Shown here one piece after another: positions 36,871 to 47,439 of a stretch of 64,000 nucleotides of DNA (its first letter is position 1; each line of letters starts with the position of its first letter). The translations under genes were made by a program, and so were the position numbers. The notes below the pieces were generated by a model that had not been told where the DNA came from, made no database searches, and was given only the letters and a program-made list of their open reading frames with translations. This DNA is from Streptomyces albipurpureus (GTDB lineage: Bacteria; Actinomycetota; Actinomycetes; Streptomycetales; Streptomycetaceae). The DNA lies in the NCBI RefSeq assembly GCF_023701525.1, contig NZ_JAMQAW010000010.1, positions 62,001 through 126,000 of the forward strand, in the 5' to 3' direction.

Positions 36871-38664
36871 TTACGGGTTGATCAGGTACAGGTCGTTGAT
36901 GTCGATGTAGCTCGACTCGGTGCTGTACTTGGTGCCACCCACGTTGGAGCCGGAGAGCTGGAGCTGCTTCGAGTAGTAGACCGGAGCAGCCGGGTTGATC
37001 TCCTCCACGATGCGGTGGTGGATCTCGGCCCACTTCTTGGCAGCGGCCTCAGGGGCGAGCTTGACGGCCTCGTTGATGCCCTGGGTGACCTTCTCGTCCT
37101 TGATGTGCGAGTAGTTCGAGCCACCGTCGGAGACCAGGTCACCGTCGTAGACCGGGGTGACGACCGTGCCCGGGGACGGCCAGTCCTGGCCCCAACCGGT
37201 CATGTACAGGTCGAAGCTGTTGTTCAGCTTGCCGACCTGCTCGTAGAACGAGGCGCGGTCGATTTCCTTGGCCTGGACGTCGAAGCCGACAGCGTTCAGC
37301 GCCTCCTTGACGATGACCATCTGCTTCTGCCCACGCGGGGTGTTGGAGTAGGCGTAGCTGAGCTTGGTGCCCTTGGCGACACCCGCTTCCTTCAGCAGCT
37401 TCTTGGCCTTCGCGGGGTCACCGTTGGGCTTCTTCTGCTTGCCGAACGGGTCGTACTTCGGGTCGAAGCCCGGCAGGGTCGGCGCGAACAGGCCACCGGC
37501 GAGCTCACCGCCGTACTTGCCGCCGTCCGCCGCGATCATGCGCTTGTTGGGCAGCGCGTAGGTGATGGCGTCGCGGACCTTCTTGTCCTTCATCCGGTCC
37601 AGGTTGAAGGTCATCTGCCAGACGTAGGGCTGGTAGCCCTTGACGGTGCGCTTGTTGACCGCCGGCTTGGAGATGACGTCACGCATCTGCGCGGGGTCGA
37701 CCGAGTCGGTGAACTGGATCGCGTTCTTCGCGTCGCCCTGGTCAGCGATCAGACGCTTGGTCTGGCTGGACTGGTCGATGGTGGTGGTGAAGTCGTAACC
37801 GTCGACGTACTGGTGGCGAACCGCGTCCGTCTTGGGGTCCCAGTTGGGGTTCTTCACCAGCTTCATGGACTTGCCGGCCTTGTACTCGGCCAGCTTGTAG
37901 GGGCCGAGCGAGGCCGGCGCCTTGTCGTACTTCTCCTTGGTGTCCGCCTTCGCGGGCACGATGCTGTAACCGGCCATGGCCAGCGCCTGCGGCAGGTCGG
38001 GCTGCGGGTCGGCGAAGTTGAAGACAACCGTCTTGGCGTCCGGGGTCGCGAGCACGGTGTCGGGCAGGTGCTTGCCCTTGTACGGACCCTCGGGCAGCGC
38101 CTCACGGTACTTGGCACCGGAGAGCCAGCTCTGGATGTAGCTGGGACCGTCGAAGATGAACTTCGCGTAGGTGCGCTCAATGGTGTGGCGGACGTCGGCA
38201 GACGTGATCACGTTGCCCTTGTCGTCCTTGATGCCGTCCTTGAGCTTGTACGTCCAGGTCTTACCGCCGTTGGACTTCTGACCGGAGTCGGTGGCGATGT
38301 CACCGACGACCGTCAGGTTGCCCTTGTCGTCTTCCTGGAAGTTCGTCAGACCGCGGTGGATCAGGTTGGAGAACTGACCGGCGTCGGAGACGTAGATCTG
38401 GCCCGGGTCCATGTGGCTCAGGTCGGACTGCATGTAGACATTGATGGTGCCGCCGTTCTTGGCACCTTCGACGGGGGCCGCGGGGCCGTTGGACGCGGCG
38501 GCGTCCCCGTACTGAACCGGGTTGGACTGAGCAGCCGCGTCACTCTGCGACTTCGACTCGTCCTTAGTGCTTCCGCTGTCCTTGGAGCAGCCGGTGAGCG
38601 CCAGGGAGCCGGCCGCGGCGGCGACGACTATGACGCGCGCAGAGCGCGAACTAATGGGCTTCAT
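36871..38664 (-). CDS. bldKB: oligopeptide-binding lipoprotein, BldKB-like
   Basis: Family 5 solute-binding protein of about 597 residues. The signal peptide has a basic start (KPISSRSAR), hydrophobic core and lipobox LTGC (Cys at residue 26), followed by a Ser/Asp/Lys linker. The mature domain has SBP_bac_5 features (GTINVYMQSDLSHMDPGQIY, WTYKLKDGIKDD, VRDAITYALPNKRMIA). It would capture the imported peptide at the cell surface. The ATG at 38664 has no strong ribosome site; an ATG at 38700 would add 12 residues (MNNKGQVGASSI) and is a real alternative. Its position second in the operon, after a permease gene, is the bldK arrangement. Confidence 0.87.
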   Translation of the reverse strand: MKPISSRSARVIVVAAAAGSLALTGCSKDSGSTKDESKSQSDAAAQSNPVQYGDAAASNGPAAPVEGAKNGGTINVYMQSDLSHMDPGQIYVSDAGQFSNLIHRGLTNFQEDDKGNLTVVGDIATDSGQKSNGGKTWTYKLKDGIKDDKGNVITSADVRHTIERTYAKFIFDGPSYIQSWLSGAKYREALPEGPYKGKHLPDTVLATPDAKTVVFNFADPQPDLPQALAMAGYSIVPAKADTKEKYDKAPASLGPYKLAEYKAGKSMKLVKNPNWDPKTDAVRHQYVDGYDFTTTIDQSSQTKRLIADQGDAKNAIQFTDSVDPAQMRDVISKPAVNKRTVKGYQPYVWQMTFNLDRMKDKKVRDAITYALPNKRMIAADGGKYGGELAGGLFAPTLPGFDPKYDPFGKQKKPNGDPAKAKKLLKEAGVAKGTKLSYAYSNTPRGQKQMVIVKEALNAVGFDVQAKEIDRASFYEQVGKLNNSFDLYMTGWGQDWPSPGTVVTPVYDGDLVSDGGSNYSHIKDEKVTQGINEAVKLAPEAAAKKWAEIHHRIVEEINPAAPVYYSKQLQLSGSNVGGTKYSTESSYIDINDLYLINP

Positions 38665-38763
38665 GATGCTCGATGCACCTACCTGTCCTTTGTTGTTCAT
38701 CAAGAGCTGCCTGACCGTCCGGTTGCCCGGCGCGAGGGCGGCAGCCACCCTCGCCCGTGGACG

Positions 38764-39801
38764 TCACCGTCCGGTCTTGGGGTCGAACGCGTCCCGGACC
38801 GAATCGCCGAGAAGGTTGAACGCAAGGACGAACACCACCATGGCGACGCCCGGGAAGAACATGAACGCCGGGTTCTGCTCGTAGATCTCAGAGCCCGTGG
38901 CGAACATCCGGCCCCAGTCGGGGGTCGGCTCCACGAAGCCCACACCCACGTAGGAGAGGAAGGCGATGGTCAGGATGGAACTGGGCAGCTGATAGGTGCC
39001 CTGGACCAGGATCGGGGTGACGATGTTGGGCAGGATCTCCTTGCGGACGATCCGCCACCGGGAGGCGCCGGAGACCTTGGCGGCCTCGACGAACTCCCGC
39101 TCACGCAGGGACAGTACGGAGCTGCGCACCAGACGGGCCATGCCCATCCAGCCCAGGAACCAGAGCACGAGGATCATCACGACCGCGCGCAGGTAGGTCG
39201 GCGTCTCATCGGTCGGAGAGACGAACAGCGCGGTGACGACGGGCATGAAGGCGATGAAGAACAGCTGGTTCGGGAAGGCCAGGAAGAAGTCCGTGGTCCG
39301 GCCGAGCCAGTAGTCGACCTTGCCGCCGAAGTAACCGCTCACCATGCCGACGAGTACGCCGGTGAGCACACAGAGGAAGGTCAGGACAAGCGCCATGTAG
39401 AGCGAGGTGCGCATCCCATAGAGCAGCATGGTGAACACATCGCGACCCAGGTTGGGCTCGACGCCGAACCAGAAGTCCCCGGACATGCCGCCGAAGACAC
39501 CGGTGGGCAAGGAGAACTCGTCGAGGAGACCCTCGTAACCCGGTTTGTCCGCATAGAGCGTGTACGGGTCCTTGCCGTAGAGCTTGGAGATCACCGGAGC
39601 CAGCGCGGAGACGACGAAGAAGAGGATCACCACTACTGCGGAGACCATTCCGACGCGGTCGCGCTTGAAGCGCGTCCACATCAACTGCCCGGGCGACCGG
39701 CCAGTGTGGTTTGCGCCGTCGCCAGCGTCGTTCTTGGGCGCGGTGTCTTTGTCCAAGGCGACGGAGGCGTTCGATGCCTCAGTCTCGATTGGACTGGTCA
39801 T
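38764..39801 (-). CDS. bldKA: oligopeptide ABC transporter permease, BldKA-like
   Basis: OppC-type permease of 345 residues, first gene of the operon. After a 40-residue polar N-terminus come a membrane segment (GMVSAVVVILFFVVSALAPV) and an extracytoplasmic loop, then the BPD_transp_1 domain with coupling loop FVEAAKVSGASRWRIVRKEI. The ATG at 39801 has a weak ribosome site; a GTG 15 nt upstream is possible. Upstream lie 1.5 kb without a convincing gene before typA, consistent with a complex developmental promoter. Confidence 0.87.
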   Translation of the reverse strand: MTSPIETEASNASVALDKDTAPKNDAGDGANHTGRSPGQLMWTRFKRDRVGMVSAVVVILFFVVSALAPVISKLYGKDPYTLYADKPGYEGLLDEFSLPTGVFGGMSGDFWFGVEPNLGRDVFTMLLYGMRTSLYMALVLTFLCVLTGVLVGMVSGYFGGKVDYWLGRTTDFFLAFPNQLFFIAFMPVVTALFVSPTDETPTYLRAVVMILVLWFLGWMGMARLVRSSVLSLREREFVEAAKVSGASRWRIVRKEILPNIVTPILVQGTYQLPSSILTIAFLSYVGVGFVEPTPDWGRMFATGSEIYEQNPAFMFFPGVAMVVFVLAFNLLGDSVRDAFDPKTGR

Positions 39802-40041
39802 GATGTGTCCATTCACGGGTGTCGGGTGACCCGCGGTCCTGCGCACGGCGACCGAGACGGACGAGCGTTGTGCACTCGTACGCCAGAGCTACCGCATGAC
39901 GATCCCCCAGTCGGCCACCTCAACAGGCGTGACCGAGCTGCCTTTCGCCGCTGAATTCCTCAACGGACAAAACGGCCGGAAAGATCATCAATAGGGATTG
40001 ATTCCACCCTCAGGATCGCGAGCCGAGCGGTTTGCCGGGGC

Positions 40042-40155
40042 TCAGGATCGGTGGTCGCCGCCGTCGGCGGCCAAACCGGATGGAATGCGCTGGAAACCGG
40101 CCGTAATCGGCATCGGTGACGACCCGACCCCACTGGCGCTCGTGGCACCGCGCAT
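40042..40155 (-). pseudogene. 37-codon ORF resembling the start of an oligopeptide-binding lipoprotein gene
   Basis: On the minus strand GAGGAGG sits about 5 nt before ATG at 40155, and the first codons read MRGATSASG. The first 26 nt match the start of the binding-protein gene at 32307 (MRGATHARW) at about 21 positions; one missing base at the AGA-TGG codons (GCCAGTGGG here) shifts the frame, and similarity ends soon after. I infer a decayed remnant of a binding-protein gene, 240 nt upstream of the bldKA-like gene. A functional leader peptide is the alternative. Confidence 0.45.
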
Positions 40156-41010
40156 GGGTTCCTCCTCATGAGTCCACGTGTTCACTGCAAGGTTGGGTAC
40201 ATGACACCCGCCGACACCCCTGACGGCGAAGAGCTGTACCCCGTGTGCTCGTGAGTCGGCGCTCCCCACAGCGCATGACCCGTTGACCCGAGCTCAGTGA
40301 AGCCAACTATTGGGTAAGTTCGGGCCGTAAACCACACTTAAAGCATCTCGTTTTGGCAACATCAGCGAGAGCCCGAGGACCAAAATTCGGACAAAGGGAT
40401 CACAGACAGACACCCCCGAAACGGACTGTTAATACAGGTTTCCGGTGAGCTACGCCCGATAGTCGGACGTGGTTGATGAGAAAACCTGTTGACGAACAGT
40501 CCCTCACCGATGGTCCAATCCCACAGTTTCCCACGCATGAGGTAGAGGCAAACGGCCCGGGGGGTCCCCGCCGAAAAGGAGCCCGGCGCCGGCCGACGAA
40601 GCGGGGTACGCAAGGCGCACGGCGGCGAACATAGCCGGACGAAACGCTTCGAGCGCGGGGTGTGCGCGCCCGGGGCACCCGCGAGTGCGGGCGAGGCAAG
40701 GCCCACCGCGGGACAGAGGGCACTCTCTCGGGGCCGCTGATGATGGTCTGGACCAGAGGGGTGGATGGGGCTAGCGAGGCCCAGGAGAGCGCCCCAGCTG
40801 GATTCCATCCGTGAGAGCCCCGAAGAGGCGCCTACCCGGGGGGTTTATGAGCTCTAGGTCGACTTGAATCGATGAAGGCCCTTTTGCACGAGCCGCCTGA
40901 GGGAAACCCAAAGGCCCGGAAGCCTGGCTGAGCCCGGGACGGACGGGACGGACAGGACGGATCAACGGACTGAAGACTCGCGAGCCGGGCGGAGGATGCT
41001 GCGGAAGCCG

Positions 41011-41130
41011 GAGCCGAGTCGGCACCGGCATGGGGAAGCCGGGCCGAGCCGACGCCGACTTCGGGAGGCCAGGCCCAGCCGGCACCGGCATGGGGAGGCC
41101 AGGCCCAGCCTGCGCCGACTTCGGGAAGCC
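41011..41130. repeat. 30-bp tandem repeat with 60-bp higher-order unit
   Basis: Four 30-bp units (41011, 41041, 41071, 41101) alternate between two types, with cores GGCACCGGCATGGGG and CGCCGACTTCGGG, and end in AAGCC or AGGCC. The 60-bp pair is present twice with few changes. Confidence 0.92.
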
Positions 41131-41277
41131 GAGCAGAGTTGGCGCCCGCGAATCTCTCGCCATGCTCGGGCCGGGTGTCAGAGCTGAACTCCGCGCCGTA
41201 TCTGCGCTGCTCCGGACCCGCGGCGCAGGCCCGTCCCGTGTTTGGCACCCACCCACTCGCGACTGACGGGAACAGCG

Positions 41278-41317
41278 AACGGCCGGGTTCGGCTTCTCGC
41301 TGCCGAACCCGGCCGTT
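41278..41317 (-). terminator. terminator of typA
   Basis: A perfect 16-bp stem (41278-41293 with 41302-41317) and an 8-nt loop lies about 38 nt past the typA stop codon. No U-tract. Confidence 0.88.
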
Positions 41318-41354
41318 TCAGGGCCGTACGAGAGGCGCAAGCGCCTCCTGGGGA

Positions 41355-43256
<1,902 letters not shown>

Positions 43257-43691
43257 GACTGGCTAGCGCTTCTCTCGATTGTGGGATGCGGCGTTTTCCT
43301 CTGTACGCCCCGCCGAGGCATACGCGCCACGGCTCTGTCCCATGGTACGGGGCTGGCGCGTCCGGGGCTTCCCGGACCGGTGGAGATGCGGTATCGCAGC
43401 CGGGGTGGGGACCGCGTAGAGGTGGGGAAACGCGGGACGCCGAGCGCCTTGAACAAGGGTCAACGGAGGGACACGATCTTGCCCGCCGGGGGTCACGGCG
43501 GGCAAGGGAGTTGAGCCAGTTCTGGGCTTCCAGAGCGCCGCTGAAGTGCACTGATGCCTAATGATCTTGAACGGTGATCGTCCACCGCCCACCGGCCGGG
43601 AACCCTCACCGGCCGCTGCCCCTGGGAACGGCTACCAACTCGCGGCTCTCATCGGGGCAACCGTTCGATGAATCCGCCGATCCCGGTTCCG
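43257..43691. other. intergenic region upstream of typA
   Basis: 435 nt without a convincing gene; the overlapping open frames are low in coding character. It should hold the typA promoter, which I could not place, and it holds a hairpin at 43479-43505. Confidence 0.5.
43479..43505 (-). terminator. hairpin downstream of the binding-lipoprotein gene
   Basis: A perfect 10-bp stem (TTGCCCGCCG, 43479-43488 with 43496-43505) and a 7-nt loop, about 190 nt beyond the stop at 43692 and upstream of typA. Confidence 0.55.
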
Positions 43692-46600
43692 CTATCTCCC
43701 ATCTGTCCCGCTCTTCCTCTCCGTCCCGCCCTCCCCCTCCGCACCACTGCCGTCTTCCGCGGCACGGCTGCTTTCCGCCGCGGCACTCTTGCCCGTACGA
43801 ACGTTTTTGTCCGCACGACCGTTCTTGTCCGAGGCCGCCTCGGATTCGTTCCCCTCGGCGCTCTCCGCCCCGCTGTCGCTCCCGGCGTTTTCCGCCCCGC
43901 TGTCGGTGCCGGCGCTTTCTGCCGCGTCCGGGCGGGCCGTCTTGGCCGTGTCGGCACTGCGCACGGGTCCGGACTTGGGCACCGAGCCCTTGGTGAATCC
44001 GATGTCCTGGTAGCGCGGTGCCGCGAATCCAAAGGCTCCGGCGTTACGGACGCTCGGCTTGGCGGCGACCAGTTCCGGGCGCTGATAGAGGGGGATGGAT
44101 CCGGCCGCGGCCCAGATCCGGGCGTCGGCCCGGCGCATCAGATCGCGGGCGGCGTTCTCGTCCAGTTCGGCTGCCGCCTGGTCGAAGAGTTGGTCGATGT
44201 AGTCCGTACCGACGCGGGTGTAGTTCTGCTCCACCAGGAGCGAGCCGTCACTTGCGGGCTCGGGCTTCGCGTAGATGGGGCGGGCGTCAGTCGCCGGATA
44301 GGCGGTGGCGGGCCAGGAGTAGAGGGCCAGGTGGTAGTTGCCCGATGCGATGTGGTCCCGGAAGTAGCTCTCATCAGCGACCTTGATCACCTCGGTCTGG
44401 ATGCCGATCCGGTCCAGCATCCGCGAAATCTTGTCACCGACCGAACGCAGTGCCTCCGAGCCGGGCCCCGAAGGAAGGACGAAGCGCAGCGAGAGCGCCT
44501 TGCCGTCCTTTCCGAGCCGCCCGCCCGCCGCGACCGGGGCAGCCGTGCCGGCGGGTGCGTACGCTCCCGCCTTACCGCCCTGTTTGCGCTGGTGGGCCTC
44601 TGCCGCGCCATCCGCTCGGCGCTGCATCGACAGGTCTTGGAAGTCGACCGGCGCGGGGGCGAGGATATGGGTACCGCCGGTACCCCCCGCTCCCGAGCTC
44701 TTGAGCGGACTGAACTTCTCATCGCCGACGATGTAGAGGCCCTCGTTGGAGGCGGCGTCCGCTGCGGTGTTCCTACCGTCCGCGTTCTTACCGTCGGTGC
44801 TCCTACCGCCTGCGTCCTTACCGTCCGCGTTCCTACCGTCTGTGCTCTTACCGTCCGCGCTCTTACCGGCCGTACCGTCGGACTTGTTCTTCGATCTACC
44901 GTCCGCCGTGCTGCCTGCCTTGGTCTTGCCGTCCGCTGCTCGCTTTCCAGCGGTGTTCTTGCCGTCGTCCGCCTCCCCGGTCCCCGAGGAGGCGGCCTCG
45001 GCAGGGTCGCCCGAGGTGGTGGTCCCGACCTCGCCGCCCGCCTTGGCGGGTTCCGGCTTCTTCAGAGCACCGCCGGGCACCCAACCAGCGTCAGCGAGCA
45101 GCGCCTGCGCCTCCTGGGTGTTCTGCTCACCGAGAGCGCCGCTGTTGTCCGTGTATGCGCGCTGCCCGGCCAGGGCGAGATGACTGCCTGGCGGGGTGGC
45201 CGGTAGCCCCAGCGGGCCCAGCACGGTCTTCGCGAGCTCCTTGCGGTCCAGTGCCCGGGCGACGGCCCGACGCACCCGGTCGTCGGCGAGCGGGCCTGTC
45301 TCACCGTTCAGCGCGAGCTGGGTGAAGGCCGGCTCAAGAGACTTGCGGACCACGTAGCCGGGCAGTCCTCGCTGCTCCACGGCGTAGACCTCGATCGCCC
45401 TGGCGGTCTGGGCGCGAGCGGCCTGTGCGGTCTCGGCCACCTCCTCATCGGAACCATGCGCCAGGGCCCAGGACAGCAGTGCGGAGGCCGGTGTGACCGC
45501 GGCCGCCGGGCCGTGTGTCATCAGATGGGCACTCTGTGCGATCGATGTGTCGGCGCCCTGAGCGGATTCGGCGCCTTGGGCGGGCTTGGGGGCCGGGTTT
45601 CCGTTCGGCCCCTTCTTGGGCTGCTGACCACCCGCGCCCTTGTCCCGCTTGGCCAGGGCGATCCGGTCCACCGTGGCCCGGTCGATCTCGGCGATGTCGA
45701 CCTTCCGCGCGGCGAGTGCGGCGGCGCGCTTCCCACGCGGTACGGCAGTGAGCACCAGACGGTCCAACTTGGCCTGGTCACCCCACCAACGGGGGTTGCG
45801 TTCCAGGGTCGCGGTCCCTGCTTTACGGTCGATGGCGCCCAGCTGAAACGGTCCTGCGGTGGCTTTGAGCGTCTTGCGCGCCCCGTCGTTGAAGGCGTTG
45901 GGGCTCCCGGTCACCTCTTTGGGGTAGAGCGGGGTGAAGAGGGACTGCCAGTCCGCGTAGGGCTTCTTGAAGGTGACCTTGACCTCCAGGTCATTGGCAC
46001 CCTTCTGAATCTCCTCGATCCGCTCATAGCCGGCATTGCGGGCGGTCCAGTACGCGGTGTCCCGACCGCTGAGCGCACGCCACTGCGCGGCGAAGTCAGG
46101 CGCGCCGATCTCCCGGCCGTCGCTCCAGACGGCCTTCTGGTTGAGCTTGTAGAGCACCACCTGCTTGGGCTCCCGCGCAACGATCTTCGCCGACTCCACA
46201 TAGTCGGGGTTGCGCTGCGGACGGCCATTGCGATCGAGGGTGAACAGGGCGGGCAGCACGGCACCCGCGATCCGCGAGGTGCCGGCGTCCGCGTCCGCCT
46301 GGAAGGTGTTGAGGGTGGTGGGGACGGCCTCGATCGCCCAACGCAGGGACCCGCCGTGGCCGACGGCCTCCCGCTCGGCCGCCGCGATGTCCTGGGCCGC
46401 GGCCTTGCCCGTACCAGCGGAGTCGTCCGACGTGCATCCAGCCAGCACGGGGAGTACGAGAACACCGCTGGTCAGCAGCGCCAGGGAACGCGGCGCGCGG
46501 AAGGCTCCGCCGTAGCTCCGCGGGGCCTTGGCCGCCAGGGCCCGGACGCCTCTCCCGGCGGCTCTCCGGACCGCTTCGAAACCGGTCCGGACTCGCGCAT

Positions 46601-46817
46601 CGCCCCTCTGGCCGCACGCATCGCCTCCCTGGCCGTCGGCCCCCGGGGCGCGGACGAGCCCGGTCTTCGCGGGAGCCTGGCTGACCTGAGGGGCACGACT
46701 CGCCCCGGGGGTCGGGGCGGTCTGGGAGGCAGGGGAGGTCCCGATGGCCCCGGAGGTCCTGGCGGCCAGGAAAGTCCAGGAGCGGGCCCTTCCGCTCGGC
46801 TCGTCGGCCTGGGGCAT
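43692..46817 (-). CDS. very long ABC transporter family 5 substrate-binding lipoprotein
   Basis: A 1041-residue SBP_bac_5 protein, nearly twice the usual length. After about 105 low-complexity residues comes a signal-anchor-like segment with lipobox LAGC (Cys near 128). The binding fold (GSLRWAIEAVPTTLNTFQAD, LTAVPRGKRAAALAARKVDI, LRFVLPSGPGSEALRSVGDK, YSWPATAYPATDARPIY) is split by a disordered insert with pentapeptide repeats of the type KSADG/KSTDG/RNADG and ends in an acidic Ser/Ala/Gly tail. The ATG at 46817 has GAGG 7 nt upstream; no in-frame start lies nearer the signal sequence. No permease or ATPase genes are adjacent, so it may serve another importer or act as a sensor. Confidence 0.85.
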   Translation of the reverse strand: MPQADEPSGRARSWTFLAARTSGAIGTSPASQTAPTPGASRAPQVSQAPAKTGLVRAPGADGQGGDACGQRGDARVRTGFEAVRRAAGRGVRALAAKAPRSYGGAFRAPRSLALLTSGVLVLPVLAGCTSDDSAGTGKAAAQDIAAAEREAVGHGGSLRWAIEAVPTTLNTFQADADAGTSRIAGAVLPALFTLDRNGRPQRNPDYVESAKIVAREPKQVVLYKLNQKAVWSDGREIGAPDFAAQWRALSGRDTAYWTARNAGYERIEEIQKGANDLEVKVTFKKPYADWQSLFTPLYPKEVTGSPNAFNDGARKTLKATAGPFQLGAIDRKAGTATLERNPRWWGDQAKLDRLVLTAVPRGKRAAALAARKVDIAEIDRATVDRIALAKRDKGAGGQQPKKGPNGNPAPKPAQGAESAQGADTSIAQSAHLMTHGPAAAVTPASALLSWALAHGSDEEVAETAQAARAQTARAIEVYAVEQRGLPGYVVRKSLEPAFTQLALNGETGPLADDRVRRAVARALDRKELAKTVLGPLGLPATPPGSHLALAGQRAYTDNSGALGEQNTQEAQALLADAGWVPGGALKKPEPAKAGGEVGTTTSGDPAEAASSGTGEADDGKNTAGKRAADGKTKAGSTADGRSKNKSDGTAGKSADGKSTDGRNADGKDAGGRSTDGKNADGRNTAADAASNEGLYIVGDEKFSPLKSSGAGGTGGTHILAPAPVDFQDLSMQRRADGAAEAHQRKQGGKAGAYAPAGTAAPVAAGGRLGKDGKALSLRFVLPSGPGSEALRSVGDKISRMLDRIGIQTEVIKVADESYFRDHIASGNYHLALYSWPATAYPATDARPIYAKPEPASDGSLLVEQNYTRVGTDYIDQLFDQAAAELDENAARDLMRRADARIWAAAGSIPLYQRPELVAAKPSVRNAGAFGFAAPRYQDIGFTKGSVPKSGPVRSADTAKTARPDAAESAGTDSGAENAGSDSGAESAEGNESEAASDKNGRADKNVRTGKSAAAESSRAAEDGSGAEGEGGTERKSGTDGR

Positions 46818-47147
46818 GGGCTTACCTCTTCATCCTGTTTCGCGGATTTTGGGATGATCACACCGATTCCGGCTCACTGAAGTGGACGGGGAGCGTCCAG
46901 GGGCGCAGACACGACGCTCCCGGCCCCAAAAGTCACCCGTGCGGCGCAACGGGTGTCCCTAGCGCAACAGAACAAATAGCAGGAAAACGGGGAGAATAGT
47001 CCGCAACCCATGAGGGGTGCGTCGACTGCGCTTGCGATGAGAGGCGATGAGAATCCCGCCCGTCCCCTTCCCAAGCGGGGGACGAAGCGCAACACTCGCA
47101 GGCGCATGAACGACGCCACCCGCACCCTGCGGAAGTGAGGGCAAGTC
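46818..47147. other. divergent intergenic region before the sdh operon
   Basis: 330 nt between the divergent binding-lipoprotein gene and the small coiled-coil gene. A relatively AT-rich part (46960-47010) probably holds promoters. I see no gene and no clear operator. Confidence 0.5.
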
Positions 47148-47402
47148 ATGTCCCAGCAGGTCGATCTGACCACGATTCAGCAATGCCTCGACGAGCTGGT
47201 CCAGCGTGTCGAAAAGCTGGAACGAACCGTCGATCAGTTGAGTGGCGCGGGTGATCAGCGACGCGATTCAACGGCGGCCAGCGGGCAGCGGCCGCCGAAC
47301 CGCGCCGAGCTGGTCACCATCCCCGATGTTCCGTACGACAACACGCTGTGGACAGACTCGGACGACGAGGGTCTGGGCGTCCGCGACAGGCGTGCTCCCT
47401 GA
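47148..47402 (+). CDS. small coiled-coil protein preceding succinate dehydrogenase genes
   Basis: An 84-residue soluble protein. Residues 8-35 form an amphipathic heptad coiled coil (IQQCLDELVQRVEKLERTVD); the rest is polar with an acidic, Trp-containing tail (NTLWTDSDDEGLG). The ATG has a GAGGG-type ribosome site. It ends only 37 nt before the sdh cytochrome gene on the same strand, so it is very likely part of the sdh transcript. I know no function; an assembly or regulatory partner of the dehydrogenase is a guess from position. Confidence 0.82.
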   Translation: MSQQVDLTTIQQCLDELVQRVEKLERTVDQLSGAGDQRRDSTAASGQRPPNRAELVTIPDVPYDNTLWTDSDDEGLGVRDRRAP

Positions 47403-47439
47403 TCCGGCCTGGCCGAAAGGCAGGCCCTAGGAGACCTCG

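Larger units (their letters stand above)
39802..41277. other. 1.5 kb gene-poor region upstream of the bldK-type operon
   Basis: Unusually long intergenic stretch with a less GC-rich part (40290-40540). Open frames here lack ribosome sites or coding codon bias, except a 37-codon ORF at 40042-40155. It also holds a 30-bp minisatellite (41011-41130) and short GGGACGGAC-like repeats near 40940. The bldK-type promoter should lie here, but I could not identify it. Confidence 0.6.

Noticed and set aside
36781..39954. 1057-codon open frame on the plus strand
   Set aside because: Antisense to three bldK-type genes with full domain evidence; the translation has no recognisable domain.
41011..41130. 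Possible CRISPR array
   Set aside because: The 30-bp units are directly adjacent with no unique spacers, and no cas genes are present.
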